Shown piece after piece: positions 35,668-43,530 of a stretch of DNA of 64,000 nucleotides (positions are counted from its first letter, which is position 1; the number at the start of each line of letters is the position of its first letter). Under the pieces are notes generated by a model. It had not been told where the DNA came from. It was given only the letters and a program-made list of their open reading frames with translations, and searched no databases. The position numbers were made by a program, and so were the translations under genes. Origin of the DNA: Marinomonas profundi (GTDB taxonomy: Bacteria > Pseudomonadota > Gammaproteobacteria > Pseudomonadales > Marinomonadaceae); NCBI RefSeq assembly GCF_020694005.1, contig NZ_CP073013.1:2924578-2988577 (forward strand), read 5' to 3'.

Positions 35668-36645
35668 TTACTCGGCAGAGCTGTGTTTGCGCGCGCGTAT
35701 GTCTGATTGTGCGCTACGATAGAACTTTTCCTGTGGTTTCGATCTGGTTACTTGATCATTATCACTGTCTTCGTTACGCAGTAACATAAAGTCAGCCACA
35801 CGTTGAGTATCTAAGCGGTTGGCTTTAACCGCGCCTTTAATGGCGCAACCTGGTTCACCTTGGTGGTGGCAATCACTGAAACGGCAGTCTTTTTCCAATG
35901 CAATAATGTCGGCAAAGTTAGCAATAGCACTGCTGTCGAACTGTGCAATCTGTCGCTCGCGCATGCTTTTTGTGTCGAGCAAGATAGCACCAGAGGGCAT
36001 GATTTTTAAGGCGCCAGACTCACCAATGTTTTTAGGGGTTGTGCCTTCTTCAGCGGTTTGCATTAGCGTGTTGATTAAAGCGGACTTACCTGAGCCGACT
36101 GCGCCAAGCAAGGCAATGGTTTTGCCTTTTTTAAGGAAGGGCGATAAGCAGCGTAAGCTATTAGCATCCAAGGCGTTCACGGTTTCAACTATCAGCAAGG
36201 GATCCAGTTTTTCCACTAGAGCGCGTTTTTCAGCGGCGTCGTCACTTAAGTCTGCTTTTGTGAGTACAACAACGGCGTTGGCTTGGGCGTCATGGGTCAT
36301 CTCTAAATAGCGTTTGATCAGCGCCAAATTGAAATCTTGATTGAGCGCACAGATTAAAAACACCGTGTCGATATTGGACGCACTGTTTTCAAATATCGAG
36401 CTGGGTTCTAAAAGGCGCAAAAAGTGGTGTTCGGTGTCTGTTACCACCCAATCACCTACCGTCATGGTGGGCGTCTCTGAATTGCTTTCTAAAGTAAACA
36501 ATCCGAACTCACTAGCAAGCTCATATTGACTGCCTTTTTGAGCGCAGATACGAGCAATACGGTTAGACTCTAAATCATCCAATGATAACTGTTGTTGAAA
36601 GTAAGCCTGCCAGCCTAACTCCAATAAAGTGAACGTGGAATCCAT
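35668..36645 (-). CDS. rsgA: RsgA-like ribosome small-subunit-dependent GTPase (paralogue type)
   Basis: 325 residues from the ATG at 36645 (the longer reading frame adds 21 unlikely residues). Circularly permuted GTPase: G4 VLTKADL comes before the G1 loop LGAVGSGKSALINTL, then G3-like LLDTKSMRER. A zinc-binding tail CRFSDCHHQGEPGC follows. An N-terminal OB-like domain contains VGDWVV. RsgA proteins test 30S maturation. Sequence and setting differ somewhat from the canonical rsgA next to orn/psd, so this may be a second copy. Confidence 0.85.
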   Translation of the reverse strand: MDSTFTLLELGWQAYFQQQLSLDDLESNRIARICAQKGSQYELASEFGLFTLESNSETPTMTVGDWVVTDTEHHFLRLLEPSSIFENSASNIDTVFLICALNQDFNLALIKRYLEMTHDAQANAVVVLTKADLSDDAAEKRALVEKLDPLLIVETVNALDANSLRCLSPFLKKGKTIALLGAVGSGKSALINTLMQTAEEGTTPKNIGESGALKIMPSGAILLDTKSMRERQIAQFDSSAIANFADIIALEKDCRFSDCHHQGEPGCAIKGAVKANRLDTQRVADFMLLRNEDSDNDQVTRSKPQEKFYRSAQSDIRARKHSSAE

Positions 36646-36932
36646 TAATATTACCCCAAGCGAAATACGCCATCGTAAATAAGAAGCAACATGCTTCAAT
36701 TGGTACAACCGAACATAAATATATTTTATGTTCTAGCCAGAAAATACACTCACACCAATGTGTTATCACTCATTTATACAAGGTGCTCAGTAACGAGATT
36801 AGCACAGTGTGAGTGCTCTACAAACAGAAATATCATGGTCATAAAGACGGCCTATTTTTGATGTTTTTAAAGGCAAATTGCAACACAATATTTGTTACTA
36901 AACGATAACGGAATTCAATCATTTGAATGCCT

Positions 36933-38030
36933 TTAAATGGCATGTTTTTTCGGTACTTGCTGAGTAATGCAATGAATGTTTCCGCCACCGAGTAATATGT
37001 TTCTCGCAGGCACACCAATAACCTGATGATTCGGAAACGCGCCTTGTAGAATCTGTTTCGCTTGCTCGTCGGTGTTGTCGTCAAGTAATGGAAACACGAT
37101 GCCTTCATTACAGATTAAAAAATTGGCGTAAGAGGCGGCAAGGCGTTCGCCCACTTGGCGATTCATATAAGGGCTTTCAGTTAGGTTTTTGGCTTCGTCT
37201 GCTGAGACAAAAAGCGGCCCCGGCAGTGGCAGTTTGATGATCTCCAGTGTTCGTCCCTTTGCATCGGTGGTTTGGCTTAATACGCGCAACGCATCTTGGC
37301 TAATGGCATATTGCGGGTCGTTTGGGTCGTTGCAATCGGTTAGGGCGACCACACCGGGGCGAATCACGTGCAGGATATTGTCGATATGACCGTTGGTTTC
37401 GTCGTTGAATAATCCGTTTTTTAGCCAGATGATTTTTTCGACGTTCAAATAGACTTTTAATAAATCTTCAATGTCTGCCTTGCTTAAATCTGGGTTCCGG
37501 CTTGGATGAAGCAAACACTCCTCTGTTGTATACAGGGTGCCTTCGCCATCCACATGAATAGAGCCGCCTTCTAAAATCAAGGGCGCTTCATAAACATAAT
37601 CGCCTGTGATGGCGGCCATTTTTTCTGCCACGGCATTGTCTTGTTGCCAAGCATCGTATAAGCCGTCTAATTCGCCTCCCCATGCGTTAAACTGCCAGCT
37701 ATTGGCTCGGCGTTCGCCCTGATCGTTCACCACATAAGTGGCGCCTATGTCGCGCATCCAGCAATCGTCAGAAGGGATTTCAATTAACCGTATGTGATCG
37801 GGTAGAGCAGAGCGTGCTTGTTGGTAATGAGCCGCACCAACAATAAAGGTGACTGGCGTGAACTTAGCAATGGCGGACGCCACGGCAACAAACTCTGGTT
37901 GAGCGTATTTGCCTTTTTCGCGCCAGTTGTCTTCGCGGGTGGGCCAAGCCATCCAAACTTGCTCTTGCGGCTCGTGTTCTGCTGGCATGCGAAAGCCGTC
38001 TAGTATAGGGGAGGTATACAGTGCGCTCAT
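36933..38030 (-). CDS. aguA: Agmatine deiminase
   Basis: 365 residues; converts agmatine to N-carbamoylputrescine in polyamine synthesis or agmatine catabolism. It has an N-terminal MPAEHEPQEQVWMAWP, SDDCWMRDIGATYVV and LEGGSIHVDGEGTLYTTEECLL in the pentein fold. The amidinotransferase His is in NGHIDNI and the catalytic Cys in GGGNIHCITQQ. AAGGA precedes the ATG. No aguB partner is adjacent. Its leader carries about four and a half 20-bp tandem repeats. Confidence 0.95.
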   Translation of the reverse strand: MSALYTSPILDGFRMPAEHEPQEQVWMAWPTREDNWREKGKYAQPEFVAVASAIAKFTPVTFIVGAAHYQQARSALPDHIRLIEIPSDDCWMRDIGATYVVNDQGERRANSWQFNAWGGELDGLYDAWQQDNAVAEKMAAITGDYVYEAPLILEGGSIHVDGEGTLYTTEECLLHPSRNPDLSKADIEDLLKVYLNVEKIIWLKNGLFNDETNGHIDNILHVIRPGVVALTDCNDPNDPQYAISQDALRVLSQTTDAKGRTLEIIKLPLPGPLFVSADEAKNLTESPYMNRQVGERLAASYANFLICNEGIVFPLLDDNTDEQAKQILQGAFPNHQVIGVPARNILLGGGNIHCITQQVPKKHAI

Positions 38031-38070
38031 AAGTGATCCTTAATCATGCTTTGTTTCAGGCAAGGGCGTT

Positions 38071-38160
38071 GTGCCAATTCAATGAGAGATACGCAAATCT
38101 AATGAGAGATACGCAAATCTAATGAGAGATGCGCCAATTCTATGGGAGATGCGCAAACAT
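38071..38160. repeat. About 4.5 tandem copies of a 20-bp unit upstream of aguA
   Basis: The unit aatgagagatacgcaaatct occurs twice exactly (38081-38120). Variants at 38121-38140 and 38141-38160 and a half unit at 38071-38080 follow the same phase. The array starts 41 bp upstream of the aguA start codon. Degeneration at the outer end suggests expansion near the gene. Confidence 0.92.
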
Positions 38161-38348
38161 TCAAGCGGATTTTTGTCTATTTCGCGCTGTCTGAACCACA
38201 TTGTTTGCGTCTTTACCCTTCCTAGACGGAAATTGTTACCGAGGGGATTTGTAAAAACTACGTGTTGGCGATGGGAGGTACAAAGAGATGTTGCTTTGGT
38301 TTTTTGGAAAGTTATTAAATATCAATGGTTTAGTGTGTTTTTATAAAG

Positions 38349-38366
38349 TTGGCACAACCTTCGCAA
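38349..38366 (+). promoter_or_regulatory. Probable sigma-54 (-24/-12) promoter
   Basis: TTGGCACAACCTTCGCA has the invariant GG (38351-38352) and GC (38363-38364) exactly 10 bases apart, with a near-consensus TTGGCAC -24 element. It points toward the small lipoprotein gene 127 bp downstream. A sigma-54 activator gene lies just beyond that gene. Confidence 0.75.
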
Positions 38367-38492
38367 TAGTCTAATGGAAATCAACGATTAAGCGCAGAAA
38401 GTATTTGCTTAGCTTGTTGAGTTGATCATTTGGGAGCGGCCGCTAGGGCCAATTTCTCCCGATATTTTAAACACTAAATGGAGGTTACCATT

Positions 38493-38798
38493 ATGAATAT
38501 TAAACGCACTCTACTCAATACCGCTTTGGTTCTTGTTACGGCCGCGACACTAGCGGCATGTGGTCAAGATGCTGAAGATAATAAAGTAGAAGATGCTATG
38601 TCCAATACGGGTGATGCAATAGAGCAAACCATGGATGATGCGGGTGATACTTTAAATAATGCAGGTAACGCGGTAGAAGACGCCATGACCGACACGGGTA
38701 ACGCCGTTGAAGACACCATGACCGACACAGGTAATGCGGTTGAAGATGCGTGTGAAGACGCGAAAGAAGGTATGAACGCCAAAGACACTGATTGCTAA
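38493..38798 (+). CDS. Small lipoprotein built of 11-residue amphipathic repeats
   Basis: 101 residues from the ATG at 38493, with GGAGG upstream; an ATG 15 bases earlier is less suitable. The lipobox is LAAC with Cys 23. The mature part is one acidic run of 11-residue units (DAMTDTGNAVE, DTMTDTGNAVE), encoded by 33-bp tandem DNA repeats at 38664-38729 and beyond. It ends in DACEDAKEGMNAKDTDC with two Cys. The pattern recalls LEA- or apolipoprotein-like helices that coat membranes or respond to stress. A sigma-54 promoter precedes it and a strong terminator follows. Confidence 0.85.
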   Translation: MNIKRTLLNTALVLVTAATLAACGQDAEDNKVEDAMSNTGDAIEQTMDDAGDTLNNAGNAVEDAMTDTGNAVEDTMTDTGNAVEDACEDAKEGMNAKDTDC

Positions 38799-38806
38799 GC
38801 TGAAGA

Positions 38807-38837
38807 GAAAAAAGGCCGAATAGATCGGCCTTTTTTC
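38807..38837 (+). terminator. Rho-independent terminator of the small lipoprotein gene
   Basis: A perfect 13-bp stem GAAAAAAGGCCGA/TCGGCCTTTTTTC with a 5-nt loop, 8 bp after the stop. It can also serve the opposite strand. Confidence 0.95.
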
Positions 38838-38939
38838 TGGCATTTTGCTTTGAGTAACGGATGTTAGGCAACGAAAATGGAATGACGAGCAATAGATAGT
38901 AACCCAACAAATCGCAAGCAAATTGACTGAACACAAGTG

Positions 38940-40289
38940 CTATAAAAAATCCATCTGTTCATATTTTTCGAGCTTGTTGTAAAGGGTTTTGATGCTAATG
39001 CCCAGCTGATTCGCCGTATCGGTTTTATTACCATCGTTCTTTTTTAGAGTTTTGAGTATGGCGATTTTTTCTATGTCGTCTAGACGCATTCCTGTCGGTA
39101 CGCCACGGCTTGCGTCGTTTTTCGTCTGATCATTGACATCATCGGTGATAAGGTGTTCTGGATGAATGACATTGTCAGCAAGAATATAGGCGCGTTCAAT
39201 GGCGTGTTTGAGTTCCCTCACATTGCCGGGCCAAGAGTAACGGCCAATTTTTTCTAGGCTTGGTGTAGAAAGCTGTTTACGTTGGCCATCTTGAGTATTG
39301 CGGTAAGCCAAAAAGTGTTGCGCAAGGCCACAGGTGTCACCGTCGCGGTCTCTGAGTCTTGGCGCCATAATGGGGAATTGTGCCAAACGAAAATACAGGT
39401 CTTCACGAAAAATTTCGTCACGAATCGCCTCTTTCAACGCACGATTGGTGGCCGCAATAATTCGTACGTTGGCCATTTTTACGTGTTGAGCGCCAACCGG
39501 TTTGTATTCACCGCTTTCGAGTACTCTTAATAGTTTAACTTGTTGCTCGTAGGGCATTTCGGTGACTTCGTCTAAAAATAGCGTGCCACCTTCGGCTTGT
39601 TCGAAGACGCCTTGATGATCTTTGTGGGCTCCGGTAAAAGCGCCTTTGACGTGACCAAATAATTCGCTGTCGATGAGTTCTGGGCTTAGGGCGCCGCAGT
39701 TGATCGCCACAAACGGACCTTCTGCTCGTTGGCTAAAAACGTGCAAGGTGTTAGCGATCAACTCTTTGCCTGTGCCGCTTTCGCCAATGATAAACGCGTT
39801 GGCGTTGGTGGTAGCGACTTTACGAATGGTGCGATAAAGCGAGTGCATGGCCGTAGACGAGCCAACTAACAAGCCAAATTGATCCAGATAGCTGGTTTGT
39901 GTGCTGATGCTTTCGTGAGAAGGGTTGAGTTCGCAAAAGACTTCTTCTAATGAAGATTGAATCAGCTTGATATTAAAGGGCGCACGATAGTGAAAACCAG
40001 CGCCTTTACGCATCAGGCAATCCAGTATCGGATCCGGTGTTCCTTGGCTAAAAAATAAAAATTCTGTTTTATAAAGGACAGGGCTATTAATCAGGGCTTT
40101 TAACGCGCTGTCATGCAAGGAGTTGACTTCAATCAGAGCGACATCACATTGGGCGCTGGTGAGCTGCTCTAGCCAGCTTTCACCCTGATGGCTAAGGTTA
40201 AGCTCGTATTGTCGAACGCTTTGTAGTGACAGTAGATTTGAAGCTAATAATGGGTCTTGAACATGCATAAACAGCTTTGGTGAAGACAT
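38940..40289 (-). CDS. Sigma-54-dependent transcriptional activator (AAA+, Fis-type HTH)
   Basis: 449 residues from the ATG at 40289 (AGGG upstream). The N-terminal about 130 residues look like a receiver-fold remnant without an obvious phosphoacceptor Asp. The AAA+ core has Walker A IGESGTGKE, the sigma-54 loop GAFTGAHK, Walker B GGTLFLDEV and the arginine-finger region REDLYFRLAQFPI. The C-terminal Fis-like HTH (TDTANQLGISIKTLYNKL) reads DNA. Convergent with the lipoprotein gene that carries a sigma-54 promoter, so that gene is a plausible target. Confidence 0.93.
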   Translation of the reverse strand: MSSPKLFMHVQDPLLASNLLSLQSVRQYELNLSHQGESWLEQLTSAQCDVALIEVNSLHDSALKALINSPVLYKTEFLFFSQGTPDPILDCLMRKGAGFHYRAPFNIKLIQSSLEEVFCELNPSHESISTQTSYLDQFGLLVGSSTAMHSLYRTIRKVATTNANAFIIGESGTGKELIANTLHVFSQRAEGPFVAINCGALSPELIDSELFGHVKGAFTGAHKDHQGVFEQAEGGTLFLDEVTEMPYEQQVKLLRVLESGEYKPVGAQHVKMANVRIIAATNRALKEAIRDEIFREDLYFRLAQFPIMAPRLRDRDGDTCGLAQHFLAYRNTQDGQRKQLSTPSLEKIGRYSWPGNVRELKHAIERAYILADNVIHPEHLITDDVNDQTKNDASRGVPTGMRLDDIEKIAILKTLKKNDGNKTDTANQLGISIKTLYNKLEKYEQMDFL

Positions 40290-40443
40290 TATTATTTTCC
40301 CTAATTTGATCATGGATTTTATAGCGTCATGGAATCATAGGGTGATAAGTCTGTCCTAGTCTTTTGCGGTAACTTTGCATTAAACACGGTCTTAATTATC
40401 CTTATTTGCACAAAGTTCACCCTTTTTTGAAAGGAAGCAGAAC

Positions 40444-40914
40444 ATGCTTGATGATTGTTTTTTCGCCAAAGAGCCACACCAAAATACGGACTCGCGTATT
40501 TTGTGTGATCTATTATCCATGTGCTTTGATGGTTTTTTTGCCAATGCCGCATTATGCCGTCGTGTTGGTAACACCCTGGATCAGCATGTTTTTAAAAAAG
40601 TGTCGTCTTTATATTGTCGCTTGGCTGAACAGTTGTTGCTTAACGTCGGGGCTTTGCCTGAAGACACCGGTACCATGAACCCCGAACCGGGTTATGTTGC
40701 CAAAGCGTATTTGTCGGCGCTGAACGCACCAGAAAAACACCTGCCCAATCGGGTGATGTTGGTGAATTGCCAAGTGGTAAAACGATTAGGGAAAATGGCT
40801 TGTAGATTAAGGGATCGACGACTTGCCTATACCCTAATAGACGATATAACCTGCCTTCAGGTGCTGTTGGACAAGGTGCGGCACAAAAGAGCGGCGGCTA
40901 AGCTTGAAGGATAA
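40444..40914 (+). CDS. Hypothetical Cys-rich helical protein, 156 residues
   Basis: Not recognised. It is mostly helical, with no signal peptide, and contains eight Cys residues (for example ILCDLLSMCFDGFFANAALC near residues 19-38). An Asn/Pro-rich loop (DTGTMNPEPGYVAKAYL) and a basic C-terminus (RHKRAAAKLEG) follow. AAGGA lies 9 nt before the ATG. It is divergent from the sigma-54 activator, sharing a 130-bp intergenic region, and may be linked to it in function. The length and Cys pattern match no family I know. Confidence 0.7.
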   Translation: MLDDCFFAKEPHQNTDSRILCDLLSMCFDGFFANAALCRRVGNTLDQHVFKKVSSLYCRLAEQLLLNVGALPEDTGTMNPEPGYVAKAYLSALNAPEKHLPNRVMLVNCQVVKRLGKMACRLRDRRLAYTLIDDITCLQVLLDKVRHKRAAAKLEG

Positions 40915-40935
40915 CGACCTTGAGGAATGCGACGA

Positions 40936-40977
40936 CGGACCTAAAAGCCGTGCTAAGCGTTTGTACCTTTAGGCCGC
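40936..40977. repeat. Diverged REP-like inverted pair
   Basis: CGGACCTAAAAGCCG and ACCTTTAGGCCGC form an imperfect hairpin between two convergent genes. They share the CCTTTAGGCCG core with the units near 13785-14038, so this may be another member of that intergenic repeat family and may help terminate transcription. Confidence 0.45.
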
Positions 40978-40986
40978 TGGCGATCT

Positions 40987-41703
40987 TTATTCTTCGATAA
41001 TTCGGTAGTCTAGCTTACCAACAACAGTGCCTTGCTTGCTGTGTGTTGGAACCTCAAAGCTTGCGCTGTTTTTTGCTTTATTGGGATTGATCACGCTGAT
41101 TACTTGGTCATTGATAATAAGCTGGTACTTTTCCGAAAAGGTAATCTGTAAGTCTTCTGATAGCGGGCTTTCAAACAGAAGATTGTCTTTTAAGCGAATG
41201 ACTCGGCTTTCCCCTCTAATCCATTGGCCAACAAGAGGTTGTGCCTTAAAGGTGCTTTTGTCGCCATTGACTGTCGCTTCTGACAAAAAGATACGAATCA
41301 AATCGCCTTTTAAAGGGGATTTCTGTCTATTGTCTACGCGCGCATTTAAGACCGCAATCTCGGTATTTGTTTTGCTGATGTAATGGCGCAGCTGCTGGTT
41401 TTGGTTATGGATTTCGGTCTCTGTTAAGGCGTCTGTCGTAGCGACTAGGTTAGGGCGATCTTGTGCGCTTCCTGTACGGCTTTGTATTTCTTCATAATGG
41501 CTTTTAGCGCGCTGGATTTGCTCATCTAATTGCGCTTTGGCTTCGATCAAAGTGGTTTTCTTTGTTGAATTAGTGGCGTCGTCCTGATGTGTTTTAGGTG
41601 TGATTTCCTCTGTTTGTGGGAAATGTAATTCTTGTGATGTTGGCATCGAGCATGCGCTGAGAAAAAGCGTTGCAAGTAAAAGGCCTGTGCGAAATGTAGG
41701 CAT
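40987..41703 (-). CDS. Lipoprotein with coiled-coil segment, unknown function
   Basis: 238 residues. The signal peptide ends in LATLFLSACS with a lipidated Cys (residue 18). A polar Thr/Asn/Lys stretch and a coiled coil (about residues 50-125, EAKAQLDEQIQRAKSHYEEI) follow. The C-terminal domain is beta-rich (about 130-238). No family recognised. It lies 218 bp downstream of the HIS6-like gene on the same strand, separated by a large inverted repeat, so it may have its own promoter. Confidence 0.75.
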   Translation of the reverse strand: MPTFRTGLLLATLFLSACSMPTSQELHFPQTEEITPKTHQDDATNSTKKTTLIEAKAQLDEQIQRAKSHYEEIQSRTGSAQDRPNLVATTDALTETEIHNQNQQLRHYISKTNTEIAVLNARVDNRQKSPLKGDLIRIFLSEATVNGDKSTFKAQPLVGQWIRGESRVIRLKDNLLFESPLSEDLQITFSEKYQLIINDQVISVINPNKAKNSASFEVPTHSKQGTVVGKLDYRIIEE

Positions 41704-41823
41704 TGAATCATCCTAAGATAAGGGCAAAAAATAAGTAGCGCAAGTATGCGTCATGGGAGGAGGGATGTCGAGTCGAAGTGACACCGTCCGCTTATGCTTG
41801 AGGCTTTAGTGTGGTGACTTTTG

Positions 41824-41873
41824 CCCATGATAAAGGGGGTGTTAATGTGATCTAAAATTCCCTTTATCATGGG
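41824..41873. repeat. Perfect 14-bp inverted repeat with 22-nt spacer
   Basis: CCCATGATAAAGGG (41824-41837) and CCCTTTATCATGGG (41860-41873) are exact inverse complements, between the HIS6-like gene and the lipoprotein gene, both on the minus strand. There is no T-run on either side, so an operator or RNA structure is as likely as a terminator. Confidence 0.85.
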
Positions 41874-41906
41874 CTATGAGGCATCTGTTCTATCAGGTAG
41901 ACGGCA

Positions 41907-41934
41907 ATTAAACGGTAATGATTAAACGGCAATG
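41907..41934. repeat. 14-bp tandem duplication spanning a stop codon
   Basis: attaaacggtaatg (41907-41920) and attaaacggcaatg (41921-41934) are adjacent direct repeats. The downstream copy contains the last codons and stop of the HIS6-like gene; the other repeats that sequence just after the stop. A third partial acggcaat occurs at 41901-41908. Confidence 0.85.
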
Positions 41935-42698
41935 CGATTATTTTGAGACTGGTTCCATAAAATGCATTCGTCTAATGTCACACCTTTGCCGCCAAAAATA
42001 TCCAAGGCGCTGCCGATGGTTAAATCGACTTTTCCATTGGATAATTCATGCACGCGCTTTAAGTCTGCTAGGGAGCGCGCGCCTCCAGCGTAAGTCACAG
42101 CAACAGGGCAGCCTTGACCGAGAAGCGTGACTAAGTCTTCATCGATGCCCGCTTGCAAACCTTCCACGTCCGCCGCGTGAATAAGAAATTCGTCGCAGTG
42201 GTTGGCCAGTTCGATTAAATTTTCTTGATTGACTTGTGTCGAGGTAATGGTTTGCCAGCGATCTGTGGCAATGTACCAGCCGTCTTTTGTACGGCGACAA
42301 CTCAAATCCAGTACCAATCGATCGGTGCCTGTTTCACGCTTGATCTTATCTAAGCGATCCCATGAAAACTCGCCGTTTTCAAACAAATAAGAGGTGACAA
42401 TAACATGAGACGCCCCAGCGGCTAGATAGCTTGCTGCATTGCTGTCTTTAACGCCGCCGCCAAATTGTAAACCATTAGGATAAGCGCGAAGGGCGCTTAA
42501 CGCCTCTTCTTGGTTGCCTTTACCTAACGCAATAACGTGTCCGCCAGTGAGGCCATGTTCACGATACATATTGGCATAATGTTCGGCGTTGTGTTCACTG
42601 ATAAAATTCTCTGTGGCGCCTTTGTCATTGAGGCTTCCACCTACAATTTGCTTAACCTTGCCTTGGTGCAGATCGATACAAGGACGGAACTGGGTCAC
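41922..42698 (-). CDS. hisA: Eukaryotic-type ProFAR isomerase (HIS6-like HisA)
   Basis: 258 residues, GTG start with AGGAG upstream. It aligns by eye with yeast HIS6 rather than bacterial HisA: CIDLHQGKVKQIVGGSL, HVIALGKGNQEEALSALRA, LQFGGGVKD and VIVTSYLFENGEF. VLDLSCRRTKDGWYIATDRW, FLIHAADVEGL, YAGGARS and GKVDLTIGSALDIFGG complete the match. The catalytic acids would be Asp9 and the Asp of LDLSCRR. It isomerises ProFAR to PRFAR in histidine synthesis. No other his gene is nearby. Four 16-bp tandem repeats sit in its leader. Confidence 0.88.
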   Translation of the reverse strand: MTQFRPCIDLHQGKVKQIVGGSLNDKGATENFISEHNAEHYANMYREHGLTGGHVIALGKGNQEEALSALRAYPNGLQFGGGVKDSNAASYLAAGASHVIVTSYLFENGEFSWDRLDKIKRETGTDRLVLDLSCRRTKDGWYIATDRWQTITSTQVNQENLIELANHCDEFLIHAADVEGLQAGIDEDLVTLLGQGCPVAVTYAGGARSLADLKRVHELSNGKVDLTIGSALDIFGGKGVTLDECILWNQSQNNRIAV

Positions 42699-42718
42699 AA
42701 AAAACTCCTACTATTAGT

Positions 42719-42782
42719 TTGAATAAAAAAGCATTTGAATAAAAAAGCATTTGAATAAAAAAGCGTTCGAATAAAAAAGCGA
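42719..42782. repeat. Four 16-bp tandem repeats upstream of the HIS6-like gene
   Basis: Two exact copies of ttgaataaaaaagcat (42719-42734, 42735-42750) are followed by ttgaataaaaaagcgt and tcgaataaaaaagcga. The array begins 21 bp upstream of the GTG start. A run of A's in every unit (T's on the coding strand) gives the leader a strongly periodic composition. Confidence 0.95.
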
Positions 42783-42886
42783 TTGTAACTGAAAACCTGC
42801 CTATAAACGATGTGCCAAAGCATATACTTACTAAGCCTGTTATAATCCCTGTCCATTTAAATAGAGAGACATATAACGCAATTATT

Positions 42887-43303
42887 ATGCTGCAAATTAC
42901 CCTCGCCGTAGCGATCCCAGACCACGAAATTGAATTAACCGCCATTCGAGCGCAAGGCGCAGGCGGACAGAATGTCAATAAGGTCTCTTCTGCTATTCAC
43001 CTTAGGTTCAATGTCGCCAGTTCTTCTTTGCCGGAATTTTACAAAGAACGTTTGCTGGCGTTAAGTGACTCTCGCCTGACCAAAGACGGCGATATTGTGA
43101 TTAAAGCACAGCAGCATCGCACTCAAGAACTGAATCGAGAAGACGCGCTGGCGCGTTTAAAAGCGCTCATACTCGAAGCAGTTCGTGTGCAAAAAGCCCG
43201 ACGACCCACCAAGCCATCACGTTCCTCGCAGAGAAAGCGCGTCGATCAAAAAAAGCAAAAAGGCCAAATTAAAAGTTTAAGACGCGGTAATTGGGACTCG
43301 TAA
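42887..43303 (+). CDS. arfB: Alternative ribosome-rescue peptidyl-tRNA hydrolase ArfB
   Basis: 138 residues from the ATG at 42887, chosen by alignment with E. coli ArfB (YaeJ); the open frame extends 25 codons upstream. The GGQ catalytic loop is [22 protein letters not shown] basic Lys/Arg-rich tail ([17 protein letters not shown]) inserts into the empty mRNA channel of stalled ribosomes. Divergent from the HIS6-like gene. Confidence 0.94.
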   Translation: MLQITLAVAIPDHEIELTAIRAQGAGGQNVNKVSSAIHLRFNVASSSLPEFYKERLLALSDSRLTKDGDIVIKAQQHRTQELNREDALARLKALILEAVRVQKARRPTKPSRSSQRKRVDQKKQKGQIKSLRRGNWDS

Positions 43304-43530
43304 AAAGACAACGGCTCTTACTTATACTTTTTCTTTCTTTCATTTTTTGCCCTTCACTCTCTTTATCTTGATCTAACGCAATGTTTTAAATCGGAACTGC
43401 ACTCATAATCCTGACTTATAGTAAGCCCCAAAAGGTTTGGGACTTCGGTGGGCGTTAGATAATAAGAACACGGCAATAAGACGTGTCTGCAATCGCCTTT
43501 TTTTCAATCAAATGAATGGGTTGAAGTCAT

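Noticed and set aside
35819-36310. 163-residue plus-strand open frame
   Set aside because: Antisense shadow of the rsgA-like gene, which has clear GTPase motifs.
38071-38160. Second CRISPR-like array
   Set aside because: Adjacent 20-bp units differ only by drift; there is no repeat/spacer alternation.
38436-38443. GCGGCCGC (NotI site), possible cloning scar
   Set aside because: The flanks are ordinary intergenic sequence without vector or adaptor remnants, so it is most simply a chance site.
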